From Salvator merianae (lineage: Eukaryota > Chordata > Lepidosauria > Squamata > Teiidae): 64,000 nucleotides of DNA. Made by a program: the position numbers and the translations under genes. The stretch lies in assembly GCA_003586115.2 (NCBI GenBank), contig QVOM02000034.1:126391936-126455935 (forward strand), in the 5' to 3' direction. Positions within the stretch are counted from its first letter, which is position 1; each line of letters starts with the position of its first letter. Positions 9,741 to 22,889 of this stretch are shown here, piece after piece. The notes under the pieces were generated by a model. The model was given only the letters and a program-made list of their open reading frames with translations. It had not been told where the DNA came from and did not search any database.

Positions 9741-12700
9741 CTAACTTAAGCATTTCGCAGCAGTTCAGTAGCTGTGGGAGCTACTCAGGCAGAGGTTCAA
9801 ATGTGCTGGATGCTTGATAGCATTCAGCAGTCTAAAGACTAAGGCTGCATATACATGCAGTAAAAAAGGCAGTAAAAAAAAAAAGAAAGGCAGTAGTAGG
9901 TTAATTTGGCCACACACTAGTTTCCCATTCCAACTTTAATCTGCATTAAAGATCAAAAAATTAAAGGCCAGAAAATAGGAACACTAGCTTGACAGTTTTG
10001 CTACATTCCATCACCTCCTTTTGAACTCCTTTTTAATGCACATGGAAGCAGCCATAGTAATAGAAGATGGATTACACACAGTATTTTAGAGATGGGAGAG
10101 ATTATGAAGTATCAAGTGGAAAAAGGAAGATTCAGTGATTACTTTCGGATCACTGAATATTGAGAGCAGCCCTGCGGATTAGGACTTAGGATAAGAGCAC
10201 TTGGCAGACTCTGCATTCTTTTGGTTTATTTCCATTGGCCTAAGTTGTCCCTTATCAATGCAGGTGATCAATATATTGTAAAGGGAAAGATCATATAGAC
10301 ATTTTCAGGTATCAACCTGTCTAGTTCAGTTTTCACATTTTGAAAATGGATATTTGATTTCTATTACTTATTGAAACCTACAGCAAATTTGCAGAAGATG
10401 CTGAACTTTGAGGTGAATCAATTTTCTGAGTTTCAGATCTTTGTTTACAAAATGGGAACAACAAATGACATCAGATAGCACTGTGAAGGTCAAGAAAATA
10501 ATATTCAGACCAAGGCACTGGCTCATGTATCCCTATGCTTAAAAGTTCAGGATAACTTACTTAACTCAATTGCACCCATTTAGTAAGTACTATGTGAAAG
10601 GCGTTTTTAATCTGGAGACAGGACAGAACAGTGTGTCAAAATGAAGCATCAAGATACTTCCAGCTGAGCATTCAAATGTAACTTTTTCCATAGTTTAAAG
10701 CAAATGAACAGATCATTGCTGAACTGCTTCTTTATATAGGTTTTGTTTAAACTAAATACTTCATTTCATAATCAAAGTTCTCAAATATTAAAAAGCACAC
10801 CTTAAAACTGTAACGTAAATTAGTTAAAAGCAACTGTCTTTTTAAAAAGTATTACTCCACTTAGGAAATGCTTGCCTAAACAACTTCATGAACAGCAACA
10901 CACTGAACAAAGCTGTCTAGAAATTATGATATAAATTGGATAAATCACATTTGCAAACCCTATAGAAAGTACCAAAATAATGTTTTGCTTGACTTTCAGA
11001 AATTGTGATATTAAGATGGTTGTCCATAGAAAGGAAAGACAGTGTTCTGTATTTAATTGTATTTCTTAGCAAATGTTGTTATGTGATGTATGCTATAATA
11101 AAATTGGTGTCTGCTGAAAAATGGAAATCAATAAATCTTTATATTTTGTGGTGATGCTATGAACGAAGAGATACTTAAAAAAAAAAAGCACCTTTAGAAA
11201 AAGTGATATATTCGCTTCTTAAAATAATACAGTAAGAGATTTTGCATTTGGATTTTTGAGGTAGGAGTATTTTTGCTACAAGCAGTGAAAGCATTGTGAT
11301 CTGCTTATTCTTGATGAGCACAGAGGATGGATCAGGACACATTCCTGAACATGCCAGCAGCAGTGCTATTGGGGCCATCATCACAGAAAGTCAGAAGGAG
11401 GACATAATAATTCAGGGCTGCATTGTAGCAGGCCTAGCTTTTTCAGAGCATTGCAATTCTGGTACCCCTGAACTGGCTTAAGAAGAGGGGGAGGAGGAGG
11501 AGGAAGAAGGGGCGGAGGAGGAAAATGCACAGNTACACATCTGGGCACACCTCAGTGCCAAGGAGTGACTGGCATTAACTGGAGCCAGAAGGAAATTCAG
11601 GACAATAGAGTAAAATCCTCACACTGGGAACTAACTGGCTTTCACAGTATTTTTGTCTACAGGACACTCTCCTGTAAACATGTAAGACAATATTCTGCTT
11701 TTCATGATCCCAATGGAACATACAATTTCATGACTGATTTCTAGAAAAATACTGTAGTTCAGCTTTAGAAGCAGACTAGATGGCTTTGGTGTTCAGGACT
11801 CTCCCTGCAGTCACATTTGACAACAGGCGTATTTCCACTGCACTGACTCCTCTGCTGGATCAGGCTGCCTTCCCAGCTTCAGGCAACCTCAGAAAGAAAC
11901 GTGGCTATCCTTTGGCTGCTGTTCTCAAGTCTACAGGCCTGCATTTGGAAAGCCTCTTCTGCCTTCCATGTGCAGGAGTAGCAGGTGCATTCTGTTATGG
12001 TGTTTCATAGCTGCTTCTTACACACTGAATAGTGTGAAACCTGGAAGGGACTGAAGCACCTGCTCATGCCTTCATACCCCTTCAGCATGAGGTGTCATGA
12101 AGATGGACAGACCTCAATGCTTCCCCAAGACATCTTGAATGATGTATAGAAATGTGACCAAAGACGTCTTCAAATTGAATTCAGCTGCTGGTGACTACAT
12201 AGATGACTCCATGTAGTTTTCCTAGTAATAATACAACAATGCTTTGTCGCTGCATTCCTTTGAGAGTCTCTCATCCAAGTTCTAACCAGGTCTGATACTG
12301 ATTAGTTCTTCAAGAGCAGCCAACATTGCTTGATGAGGACACTTTCTGAGAAAAGCATAGCTTTGTTGCCATTTACACGTGTGCAGTCCAATTATTTGTA
12401 ATTCCATAGACCACAGCAATTCACACTCTTTCCCAGCATTCCAAATTGGTTACATAAAAACATGCCTGAACTGACAGTTTTAAAAATAAAATGATACCTT
12501 ACATCATCTGATTGGAGAACAGAAGTGTTGGTTCCTCCTATGGCTTCCCAATCCAGTTCAGGAGAGGTGGGAAACCTCCACAGAACAATTCAAGAGAACT
12601 GAGGGGACAGTTTCAGAATAAAGAGGAAGTCCTTTTATATACATGAATTTCTGTATCCAAGTGGATGACCATCATGAGAGATTAAATACACTGTTCCCTA
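9741..12700. other. PDC/ODR4 spacer, no gene recognised
   Basis: AT-rich with no family match. It contains a purine-rich GAGGAG/GAAGAAG stretch at about 11483-11525 and one undetermined base (n) at 11533. Confidence 0.5.
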
Positions 12701-12710
12701 TCAATCTAAG

Positions 12711-13190
12711 GTGCCATCCAGATGGGGGGAATATAGCATCATTTGGGCACCGCTATGGTGTGTACTGCCACATGTATCTGTGGCAGCCTCACCATAGATA
12801 CATTATTTCTCCCTAATTCTATCCTAGTTCAGGAAAACCTGACTCGTGGTGGGTTTTCCCAAAATAGCGCTGTCACTTACCTTTCAGACAGAACTGTTGT
12901 CTTTGTTCTGGCCACCGTGGATGCTTGTGTGCCAAAAAAGATACACACATCTAAGTATTTCGATACCCGGACAAGCATATCCACCATGCATGTCAGGGGC
13001 AAAAAAACCCCACAGGCATGGTGGTCACAATCACACACTTCTGGGTATTTTGCATTGGAAAAATACCTGGTAGTGCACATACCAAAAAGTGTACTGTGCT
13101 GTCTAGACAACAGGCGATCATTCCAGAAGGACTCTTCTCCAGAATATCACCTGTTAGTGCTATATTTGGCCAACATCTGAAGCCAGCCTA
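12711..13190. mobile_element. Possible inverted-repeat element of about 480 bp
   Basis: Left end carries CCAGATG then AATATAGCA; the right end, read on the minus strand, carries CAGATG then AAATATAGCA. The ends match only in pieces. The 145-codon ORF inside is not recognisable. Confidence 0.25.
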
Positions 13191-13395
13191 AGGAGGAGAG
13201 AGTGGAAAAAGAAAAAGAAATCAGAAATCAGCAGTGGCTCTAAACTTCAGAGGTTGTCTCACAGCTTTAATCATAGTGAAGTCTCTGCTTCCTGCTGTTG
13301 TTTGTATAACAAAAACACAAGGATATCTGATTGCTGGTACAAACAGGACATAGGCTAAGAGATTGGATTGGAGATGTTAAGTACAACAGCAGTTC

Positions 13396-13878
13396 AAGGC
13401 CATAATCACACCTCATATTTTTTAAAAAACGGAGGCTGGCTTAAGTCCTCAAAACCAGATGCTAAATTGTGTTCCAGGTTTTTCCGAGGACTTTCCTGCC
13501 TGGAATGGGATTATCCTAAATTCAGATAATCCCAGCACTGAGTCCATTTCACCAAGAAATGGATCCAGCCAGGCCACCCCCAGTCATCACAGCCACCCCT
13601 CTGATGCCGCCTGCCACCACAACTGACTCCCCCTTGATGCCCTCACTGCCACAGCCACCTCCTGATGATCCCCAATGTCCCCTGCTGCCATGGCCACCTC
13701 CCACAACCCCCAATGCCCCCACTGCTGCTGCCATGTCTGCCTCCCACTACTCCCCACTGAGCCTGCCTGAGTCCCCCTGCCCCACCTTACCTTTTCCTAG
13801 TGGATCCACAAGGGTGGGGTGACAGCAGTGGCAGCAGTAGCAGCACAATAGGTGTGACCAGGCCAGAGGAGGCCAAAA
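13396..13878. mobile_element. Possible inverted-repeat element with Pro/Thr-rich minisatellite core
   Basis: The left GGCCATAATCACACCTCAT and the complement of the right end (GGCCTGGTCACACCTATT) are alike. The core at about 13560-13790 is a CCACC/CCCC-rich low-complexity tract that yields spurious Pro-rich and Gly-rich ORFs. Confidence 0.35.
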
Positions 13879-14082
13879 ATGGCCTCAGTCCCCTGTCCAT
13901 CCCAGGGACAGACTAAAACCCAAAAGTATGACCATGGCAAAAAACATTTTTTACATCTCAGAATCTATCAAGAGTAAACAGCAACATTCTGCAACATGAG
14001 CAAGCTGTCTACACATTTTCCTAACATTTATGCACAATACCTTTTGCTGCTTTGTCCTTAAGATTATTTTGCACTATACCTT

Positions 14083-15289
14083 GGCCGCATTCCGACATCA
14101 TAAATTTAATCCGTATCGGAAGAGTACAAGGAATGAATTTGTCTTCTGGTCATTCCCACAGTTACAGTTTAACACGGACTCAATTCATACCTGCTCGTTC
14201 CCACACTGATATTTCCCGTGCTTGGCACAGAGAAACAGTACCTTTTCCACCTCCACCCCTTGCCAAATTCCCCTCCCCATGCAGTCAGTGATTGACTGCA
14301 GTCCCAACGCTCAAATCTTGACGTCACAGGGGCGGGAAAGTCAAGCTCCACTCTCCATATGTCCCCGCTGCTGCCTCAGAACATGGATTCACTTGACAGC
14401 GTTACTAGTCATTCACCATTTGCTCCTTCTCCCCACTACAGCCTCTATCTACACAAGCAGAAATTTAAAACTATGTTCCGCAAGCTTTTTAAAGGGCTTT
14501 TTAAAGGGCTTTTTAAAGGGCTGATGGCGATTTCTGCTCCCTTGCAAGTGCACTTTTGCACAATTGCGCACTTTTGCGCAATTGCAGGGAGAGGTCCGTA
14601 ACGAAGGGAAAAAGTGGGGAGGGAACATGGGGGGGCTCTACTATCTTGACAGTGCAGTTCTTCACCAGCAAATGGACTCTGCCTCATCTTCCCCCAAGAC
14701 AACCGCAGCGGCATGTGTCCCCACTGTGTAGCTGTGTGCTGCCGACAGCAAAACTCATCTTGAGTGGGTTCTTTGTTGGGGCAAGAGGACTGCAACCCCA
14801 AACAGGCGCAGTTTATTTTTTGGTTTAAAGAGCAGACGGAAGTGGAGGAAGCCTTTAATTTCTTCCTGGCAGTGTCAAATGGGGGATAAAGAAAGAGAAA
14901 GGACCGCAGCTTAGCAAAGTAAAAAGGAGGATGGTTTCTTTTCCCCTGGCAGCGACGGAAGGGGGGATAATGGAGGCAGAAAAAACTACTGTGCTTCCTG
15001 CCCACCCACAAAGTCTGTCATTAGATGGCAAAAAATGGGGATCCCTCCCCCTGCACGCCCCCCCAAAAAGTACAGTCCCTCCGAAATAATCTCTTTCCCC
15101 ATTCCCACATTGCAAAGTAAAGCGCGCTAATGATCTGGAACGGCTTGAGACTTCATTAAATCCGAATACAAAGTAGTCCAGATTTCGCTGATATAGTCCA
15201 GAAAAACTATGGAACGGCAAGATCATGTTGGGACAGCGGGAACTGAAGATGGCCTGTAAACTGATTAAATGCCATGTCGGAATGCGGCC
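14083..15289. mobile_element. 1.2-kb non-autonomous DNA transposon with clear TIRs (family M3)
   Basis: The left end begins GGCCGCATTCCGACATCATA and continues to TTTAATC. The right end, on the minus strand, begins GGCCGCATTCCGACATGGCA and continues to TTTAATC, so the TIRs are about 28 bp with few mismatches. Inside are three copies of a 12-mer (GGGCTTTTTAAA phase) at 14485-14522 and nested GCGCA/TTTTGCGCAATTGC inverted motifs near 14565-14587. ORFs of up to 188 codons inside show no transposase motif. No target duplication could be matched. Confidence 0.75.
14485..14522 (+). repeat. Three tandem copies of a 12-bp unit
   Basis: CTTTTTAAAGGG repeated three times without mismatch inside the M3 element, just before an A/T-poor inverted-motif cluster. 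Confidence 0.85.
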
Positions 15290-16406
15290 CTCAATAACTA
15301 TAGAATTCTTCATCCCTCATCCTTATGTTAATGGAAAGGAGATAGATTGAAGATCGTTAAGCGCATGCAGTACCAAAGAAATGAACTTCTGGAAAGACAA
15401 AATCCCATAGAGACCCCAGAGAGTACAGCTCTGAAACATCACTAACACTCATTAACTGGTTCCAGGAAAAAAATAGATTGCTTTTGCATTCTGGTCTCAG
15501 GTTCAGAGGTAATAAAACAAGACACTCACTAGAGCACTTCCCACTCATCCCTAGAAAGTACAGATCATTGCAGGAGTCTTAATTACACCTGGTGTTAAAA
15601 TAGATAGTTGAGGGGGTAGACCAAACATGCATAAGCATGATTTCTCAGAAGAACCAATGAATCTAAAAATTATTACATGGGGCCAGCCAAGCCTCATATG
15701 TTACCACTTACTAAAGTAAGAGGCATGACTAATTGAAATGAAAGCTTGGATTGTCTTAGTCAGGCATTCTAAGGGAGTATTTAAATGGAAGCAGCATTTA
15801 AGACTATTATAATTCATTGTGTTCCAGATTTCACTCTCTCCCCCTCACATGCATCTGGAAAGGACTGTAGTCCTTTTTCAGACATCCCCAGCATGTATTT
15901 CCAAAACATGCAAAGGGAAGAACAGGGCTGGAGATGCTGCTTTCAGCCTGCTTGTGCATTTTGCATGAAAAGGGAACTTGCCTGGGCTTGGAAAATGGGA
16001 ATTTTCCTGTGGCTGGACTTCCTGCTATTTGTATGTTGTCATCTATAGAAATTCAGCGGAATTCGTACATTATCTTTCCAGATCTTTGGGCTAAAGACAA
16101 AAAGTCCTGAAACTGAAGTCAGTGGAGGTATGGTCAGTATGTCTAAGGGGAAGTGAGAGAGATTTGCACATGGTTTATTTAAATAAATAAATTAAAAAAA
16201 ACCCAAAACTTTAATAATGGAAACGAGAATTTTGTAAAGAATACCTATGTATTTGCAAATATGTGCTTTCTCACACCATCCCCAACTTGAAAAAGAAAGG
16301 GGACAGTCAGATTTACTTCATAGCTCCATAAGGATTATGGGTTAAATGGGGAAACAGCCCACCACAATCAGGCTACATTCACAGGCAGAAACAAAAGAAA
16401 AGGAAG

Positions 16407-16566
16407 CTTAGAGGTGGTTCACAGGTGAGGTTGTTTATATGCCTGTCTGCCCCTCTCCCATCTTATGGATATTAGATATGGGATAAGAACATGAGTGCCA
16501 CATGCTACTGCTCATAAGACACTTTTAAGATCCCCTCCTTTTTTTGGTTACATGTGAACACAGCCT
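16407..16566. mobile_element. Short inverted-repeat element, family R1 copy 2
   Basis: Second copy of the family at 831-1006. It lies in the PDC/ODR4 spacer in the same orientation. Copy length is about 160-175 bp. Confidence 0.5.
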
Positions 16567-16639
16567 CACTCTGCATTGTATGTTGCATGAGAATTAAGTC
16601 ATGAACAAACCTATTTCAGTCAGGTCCCTGTCAAGTCTA

Positions 16640-16930
16640 GATACAATATAAAATTATGTTTTATAAACTTACTTACAACAAAGCAAACAATCAACAAGAG
16701 CATTCATAAATAAAAGTAAAGCTATAAGTAATGAAAAAAATGAGTCTAATCTCTCACATGTACCTGCTTATGAGATCAGGCAAATGAAGTCCAAATTCAA
16801 ATTGTGACCTTAAATATTTGATAATTGAGCTCTTGTTCTTGCCCCCAATAAATTCAGGAACAGTGTAGGTGTAGCTGAAGCTTTAGCCCAGCAGCCAAAT
16901 GTGTTTTGACCAACGGTCTTCTTCAGTGCT
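16640..16930 (-). mobile_element. Penelope-like element relic with decayed hammerhead
   Basis: On the minus strand, 16926-16903 reads CTGAAGA, then AGACC-GTT-GGTC, then AAAAC. This is the hammerhead core CUGANGA, a 4-bp stem II and the GAAAC box with G changed to A. Penelope-like elements carry such ribozymes in their terminal repeats. The rest of the range is unrecognised, so its limits are uncertain. Confidence 0.4.
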
Positions 16931-19900
16931 TCCAATGGTAACATTAACCAAAAGATTTCAGCAAAGCCAAGCAATCCAGCTAATATTTCAACACCACATT
17001 AGTCAATTTACTCCTCATGAAGCTTTCATCTGTAATTTGGTAATTCACAAAGAAGCAAAAAAATGTGTCCACACTGGTTACTGTCCCCATCCTTAGGCCA
17101 CTGACAGGGGTTTCCCCTCTCCACCCATCCTTTCCTGCTCCTCCCTCTCATGTCAGATGGTTGGGTATCTCTCTGTCACTCAATTTAAATTTCTCTCATA
17201 TGTGAGGTCTCACCCCTCACTTCCTTTCACTTTTCCAACCCTGAGGCAGCATTATCTCTCTCCCCACTGCAGTGGTGACTAAATTATCAGGAGTGAAGGT
17301 GACTGATAATAGCAAACACACACATAAATCCATAAATAAAGTCTAAAAATGGGCCATGTTTCCACTTACAAGAATAGGGCACCCTGATCATCCTGAAAAG
17401 TTCCCACTGCTGCTGCCATATCTCCATTTTCAGCAGCAGTAGACTCATTTGAAGCGACCATGCATGCTGTTTTATGGCACAATCACCTACCTCCGAAGCA
17501 GAACACTTTCTTTCTGCTCTTCACAGACACACCACGGAAAAGGACACCTCTTTGCTCCAAAATGGAGACAAGGAGGGCATCAGGAATGGGGGCGCCTTCC
17601 CCATCCATCCAAAACAGCCACTTCTTCTGGAAGTGAACATATAACCATGGTGGGGGGTGTCTCCCTACTTTTGGGAGAAGCTGTGTCCCCCTACAAACTG
17701 TAATTCACAAATACACTCCTGTGCACCTCTGAAACTTTGTTGAGGCAAGCCATTCTCTCTCCCTCTTTTTTTTTTTAATCCTTCTCACAGATGCACACAC
17801 AGGGCAAAACCCTTTTGCTTTTGGACTTGCTCCTGAGTAACCAGTCTAAACAAAAAGAGAGAGGGGAGTATGATCTCTTCTCCACAAACACTTTTATAGA
17901 CTTCCGAAGCTTCTTCCTGCTAAACCTCTTTCTCCTTCTCACATAGGCTTTTTGTTTTTTGCATATACATGCACAGGGCTGTGATTGGGCTTCCCTTCCC
18001 TTTCTTAGCTCAGTTCAGTTTTTCCTCTAGGAGATCAGAGAACTTTCAAGAGGATAGGAAAGCATTTGCTTCCTCTCATTTTTGGCTTACTCCCAAATAA
18101 GCAGTCTACACAGAAAGCATATGTGTGGTGGAGAGAAAGACACTTACTTGAAGGAAGCTTTGTGAAAGGGAAAGAAGGGCAAATATGTCAAATGGAAACA
18201 TTCCAAAGTGAGCTTTATCCAGAGGCAGATAAGATGCCACCTTAACACACCCACAGATGCTATTCTTCCCTCAAACCTCCTCCAAGCTGCAGGAACGGTC
18301 AATGAAGAAGAAGTAATGCCTTCCTCAGTGCTCACAGGAAAGTTCGGGTACCATCCCAAAATGTCTGATGATGTTGTCCACACTGAAGAACAGAGCAGGA
18401 AAAACCTGAATACCAGATACTATGACTATGGGCAGAAATGAAGCTAATCAAGGGTGGATAAGGGTTCAGGAGTGACTGTCCAAGGCCATTTGACCACTGA
18501 GCTACGATCCTTCCACAAGTTTAGCAACTTCATATTATAAAACACTGAGCCCATAGAAGATCTTGATACGGTAATTCGAAAAATGACTAGTCTGAACTTA
18601 TACTATGTACCCCCCTGCCACCACTTCAAGATTTAACCTTAAAAGAGAATTGAGAGCCAGAGTCCTTCTGCTGAAAAACTTCTTTGCATCACAAACCACA
18701 GTCTTATGTGCTTCAATAAAGGTTTCCAGTTTCCCTGCTATTCAGAATAAAGAGCCTGACACAATCTTAATTTTTCAGGAATTTTGAGTGAATGCTATCT
18801 TTCGCAAGAAAGATACAAATTGATCCAATTAATGAGTACACTTGAGGAAGTACAAGTCAAACCAGCCTTTATTCATTCATTTCACAGCAACTATATGGGC
18901 TCGGGAGTCAAATAAAGGGGACAAGCACTGTCAGAGCAGGAAATCCTGCTATGAGATCGGTGACCTCGGTCCCTTCTGCAACTTGGGGGAAAACACCCAC
19001 CCATATGAACACCCACCGTGGGTGTGATCCTTGGCACCAAGGTACCAATGTCTGTAGACATTTCAATGCATCATAGAAGCTTGATTACACATTGCCAACA
19101 AAACACAAAACTGTATGAGGTTCTCTTTCATGTTGCCAAAAGGTCAATAGGAAAAGTTGTAGGTTGGCCTTGAAAGAGTATTAGATACAAATATGGGGCA
19201 TTCTAACCCACCTAATAAATTTACCCCATTCGATCATGGTTCAAAGGTGTTTGATTCGAACCAAATACACAAAAGAGGTTTGTGCCTATCTCGAACCTAG
19301 AGGGAATATGATTGCAGAGTATTGTAGATTCATTTAAGAATATGCTTGAAATGATTAAGAGCTAGAAATTATCTCTAGCAATCATTTTACAAACTGAGAC
19401 TTTTTCTTCCTGAAAATTATAGCAAGTATACAGCCTTTTAATTAAGCTCTAAATGCCAGCCAAGCCCAGAGTGAAACTGTAATGGACAAATTCTCCAGAT
19501 TCTATCTCACTTGTGATGCAGAAGACCTGAAAAGCCATATTTATTATCTCTACACAGATCAGACAATCCAAATATATAAACCTGTATATATATTTATACA
19601 ATTCAAATTAAGCCTCATACTGTAGGAACTTGGCACTTCATATGGTTTTGTGTTCTTGTTTCATTTGCACCATACTGTAGAAACCTGGTGAAAGAGTCCA
19701 AGTCAACTAACTTAAGCAGCGTTAGAGAAAATGTCAGGTGAGATTTTCCAAATAAAGCCTCGTTTCACAACTGGAAGTTTTTAAATCAGTTACTGAAGGA
19801 ATCAAAGGGAAAACTGACAGTGAAAAAGCACGTTGCACTAAAAGAACATCATCATATAATTAATCTTTATATCCAGTACAATTTCTTAATAGAATAACCT

Positions 19901-20146
19901 TCAAACTAGACCAGGACTACATTAGTCACTATTGTGCCATGGCAAAAGAGATCTGACTGGGAGAAAACAAGAACTATTCAGGTAGGATCATAATCAGGTC
20001 AAATTTATCTCATATACATGGGTACTCTTGGGTTTCTGGAACTAAATTTAACAGGTGTATCTGAGAAACAGAAAGCCCCTCTCCCTTTATTAATGAAGGG
20101 GGGTGGAGAAAGGGGCTTTCTGGTTTATGTGCTGGTCCATCTAAGT

Positions 20147-20356
20147 CAGTGGTTTCCAACTTTTTACATTTGTGTACCCCTTGGCAGACCATTTCCATAA
20201 ATTGTACCCTTTGCATTAGAATTGTATGTTGTAGCTGTAAATAAATATTGCAGTAATGGGATTCCACCATTATTCTTCCCCCCCCCCCCCACATACCCTC
20301 TAAACGTCCTGGTTCAAACCCCTGGGGGTACACATATCTGAGGTCGAGAATCACTG
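20147..20356. mobile_element. hAT-type non-autonomous element copy 1, with 8-bp target duplication
   Basis: Left CAGTGGTTTCCAACTTTTT; the right end on the minus strand is CAGTGATTCTCGACCTCAG. Flanks ATCTAAGT (20139-20146) and ATCAAAGT (20357-20364) agree at 7 of 8 positions, as hAT insertion predicts. The internal GTACCCCTTGGCAG...CCATTTC...TAAATTG block is shared with 48696-48889. Confidence 0.8.
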
Positions 20357-20364
20357 ATCAAAGT

Positions 20365-22889
20365 AAACATTACCAAAGAAGTTCTGTAGAAGGAAGAGCC
20401 TTTTGTTTTGCTATAGACCTATTTTTATGTACTAATTTTTGCTTTTGATTCCAACTCTAAAACATCCCGCAATCTACCTTATCACCACTCTGTTTGAATG
20501 ACCATCATACTCTATCTTTAGTCCATATCCCAGTGTTGCCAGCTCATTAGGAATCATTACTAGGATCCAAGAAAGTGTCCATTTTTTTTGTTTTAAAGTC
20601 ACTAAACTTGAAATAATACAATAAGCAAAAATGTTAAGTTAAATGTGCCAAACACTGCTTGATTAAAATGTTTTATGAAAGCCTATGGTCTAAAATGTTC
20701 AAGTCTGCAGCAATACTTTCAAAATTTTGTAGTAGCACTAGCTTTTTCATTGCTTGCCTCTCTCCATGTAGATGAGCCTTCTTTTAGAACACCCCTCATA
20801 GCACTCCCCAGGGCAACACCCAGCTAACAACTTGATGGGCCATAGCAGCTTTCCGTTCATTCATTGATACCAAATTTCAAGTGGAAGCCAAAAAGAATAT
20901 AACAGTAAAACACAAGATATAGAATGTTTGTCCTTAGTTTGTCCCCAGTTTGTCTGTTAAAAAAACCCACGAAGTTGCTAATCGTACATATTGTGTTTTG
21001 TCAGTAAGCTAAGATTCAGATTCCCCAGAATTAGAGATGCATTTACCAAACTGGCCACCATAGGACACCAACTGATTGGCCATATTTCAACAGGACTATA
21101 CATGTAGAACAGTAATGAGAGCAGGTGACATTTCTGAAAAACCTAGGAGCTTGCAGTCTTAATCATTTCCAGAAGAAGTTCACCTACAATGTAAGAGCTT
21201 TTGTCAAAGCTTAGAATTTCAAACCTAGCAGATGAGTTTAATAGATTTGTTGCTCGGCTGCTGTTTTTAATACAAGGGAAGCAACTAGACACAACAATTA
21301 AATTAACAACCAACGTGGGGAACCCCTCAACTAATTTTCACAGTGAACACTTTCCTAATTATATGTCATTCTACTACTGAGATATGGAGAAGGCCCACCC
21401 TGAAGATGCAAGGCAAAATCCTTTTCCTTACTTCTCATCATTCATCAACTTTATGAGCAGGATGTCTGCAGGCCCAGATTCCCTCAAGGCACTCTTCTGA
21501 CAGGTATCTTATTCACTTAAGCTTGCATCAATAGAAAAGGGTGAGGCTTTTCTTGCCCTTTATTCATAAAGAGAGAAAGCCACCAAATTTCCATTGAATT
21601 TATGCTAAACCAGGTGTTTTACCCCTAGGCATTTCTACCTTCTACCTGGCCATTCCCCAGTCCTAAAACAGGAGAGGTACTGCCATCAGTCCTATGAAGC
21701 ACTATATATATTTTCTAAATTTATCCTACAATACAGACATTCTGTATACACAAAAGGAAGGCAAAAATTATTTTCTCTGAGGAATAACAGGTGGCGAATT
21801 CAAATCAAATTCTAAATTCTTCATGTGAAGGCTTGTAGGCACAATCCAATAGGGTAGGAAACATTTTGCTCAAGAGGACACTCCCCTGATGAATAAGCCT
21901 TTGAAGGTTTCAACCACTGCATTCTTGGGCTTTCCCGGGGTTCTTTTTGTTGCTTAAAATAGCTTGGATTACCCTAATTACTTGTGGGGCTTTCTGCCAA
22001 AACCCAAACATTATTCACATAACAAATATTGTTATTCTGTAAGATTCAGAATCCCCAAAATTTGACAGCTTATTCATGTATTCCTTTCATGTTCAAAGAG
22101 CTTGCTCCAAAACACCCAAGGATCATCAGCTTCCACTTGCAAGATACAGCTAGCTACCTGCATTATTAAGTACTAGCAACACCCCAATTTTCCAGATGGG
22201 GTTTAATGATGATTACATACCAAAAATGAAAGAAGTACGATAGCATCAGAGATAAGACTAGAATGTCCAATTACCAGCACATAAATTTATAATGCAAACC
22301 AGTCACAGAGGATCACATTGCCTTAAGAAGGATTTGACAGACTTATAAAATTAATCAGACTTGAACTATCATGCCTTTTGCCAAAAGCTGCTAGGAATTG
22401 CAATTAATTACGATGCTGACAAGTTTAGTAGATCCAGAGGTACCATTACTTGTGTACCAAGCCACATAAATGCTCCCTATATCATCCATGTGGCAAAGGA
22501 CACAGAAGCCCTAATATGTCACTATATAAAACTCAGCTTTGAATATAACACATGGTTGTGAGACAGTTGAGTACCTACAATTGCATAAAGGGAAGGTTGT
22601 GTGGTAGAGAGAGTAGACAGAGGCAGTAATTCCCTAGTGGATGAGTAAGGAAACTATTGAGTGGGTGGAGATAAAGGCAATCAGGTCCATAGCTCCCAAG
22701 GCACTGTTGGTTAGATCTATAACTCTTCATAGCAGATCTGGAATTTCCATTCTTACCTCAGACCAGGAAACCAAACCAAAACAAAAGCCTATGATGCATA
22801 TACAAACCCCAGAGACCACAGGAACATTTCCTGGAACGTCTGGACATAAGATGATTACTTAATCGATAATAATTCAAAGAGGAAAGCTT
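20365..22889. other. PDC/ODR4 spacer adjoining the ODR4 3' end, no gene
   Basis: AT-rich and no coding content recognised. A second Penelope-like hammerhead fragment lies at 21886-21915 on the plus strand (CTGATGA, then CCTT-TG-AAGG hairpin, then a lost GAAAC box). Confidence 0.45.

Larger units (their letters stand above)
15290..20138. other. PDC/ODR4 spacer, repeats but no gene
   Basis: No coding content recognised. Holds R1 copy 2 (16407-16566), a Penelope-like hammerhead relic (16903-16926), and an imprecise internal duplication around 17790-17880 and 17960-18130 sharing CTCC(T/C)(G/A)A(G/A)TAA-CAGTCTA blocks. Confidence 0.5.

Noticed and set aside
12743..13180. 145-codon plus-strand ORF
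   Set aside because: It lies within a possible inverted-repeat element with overlapping ORFs in other frames and no family resemblance.
13549..13822. Pro-rich / Gly-rich ORFs on both strands
   Set aside because: Both are products of the CCACC-type minisatellite.
14445..15313. 188-codon and 152-codon minus-strand ORFs
   Set aside because: They lie inside the M3 terminal-inverted-repeat element in different frames, show no domain, and use low-complexity sequence (the 12-bp triplicate gives repeated LKSP). Not annotated as genes.
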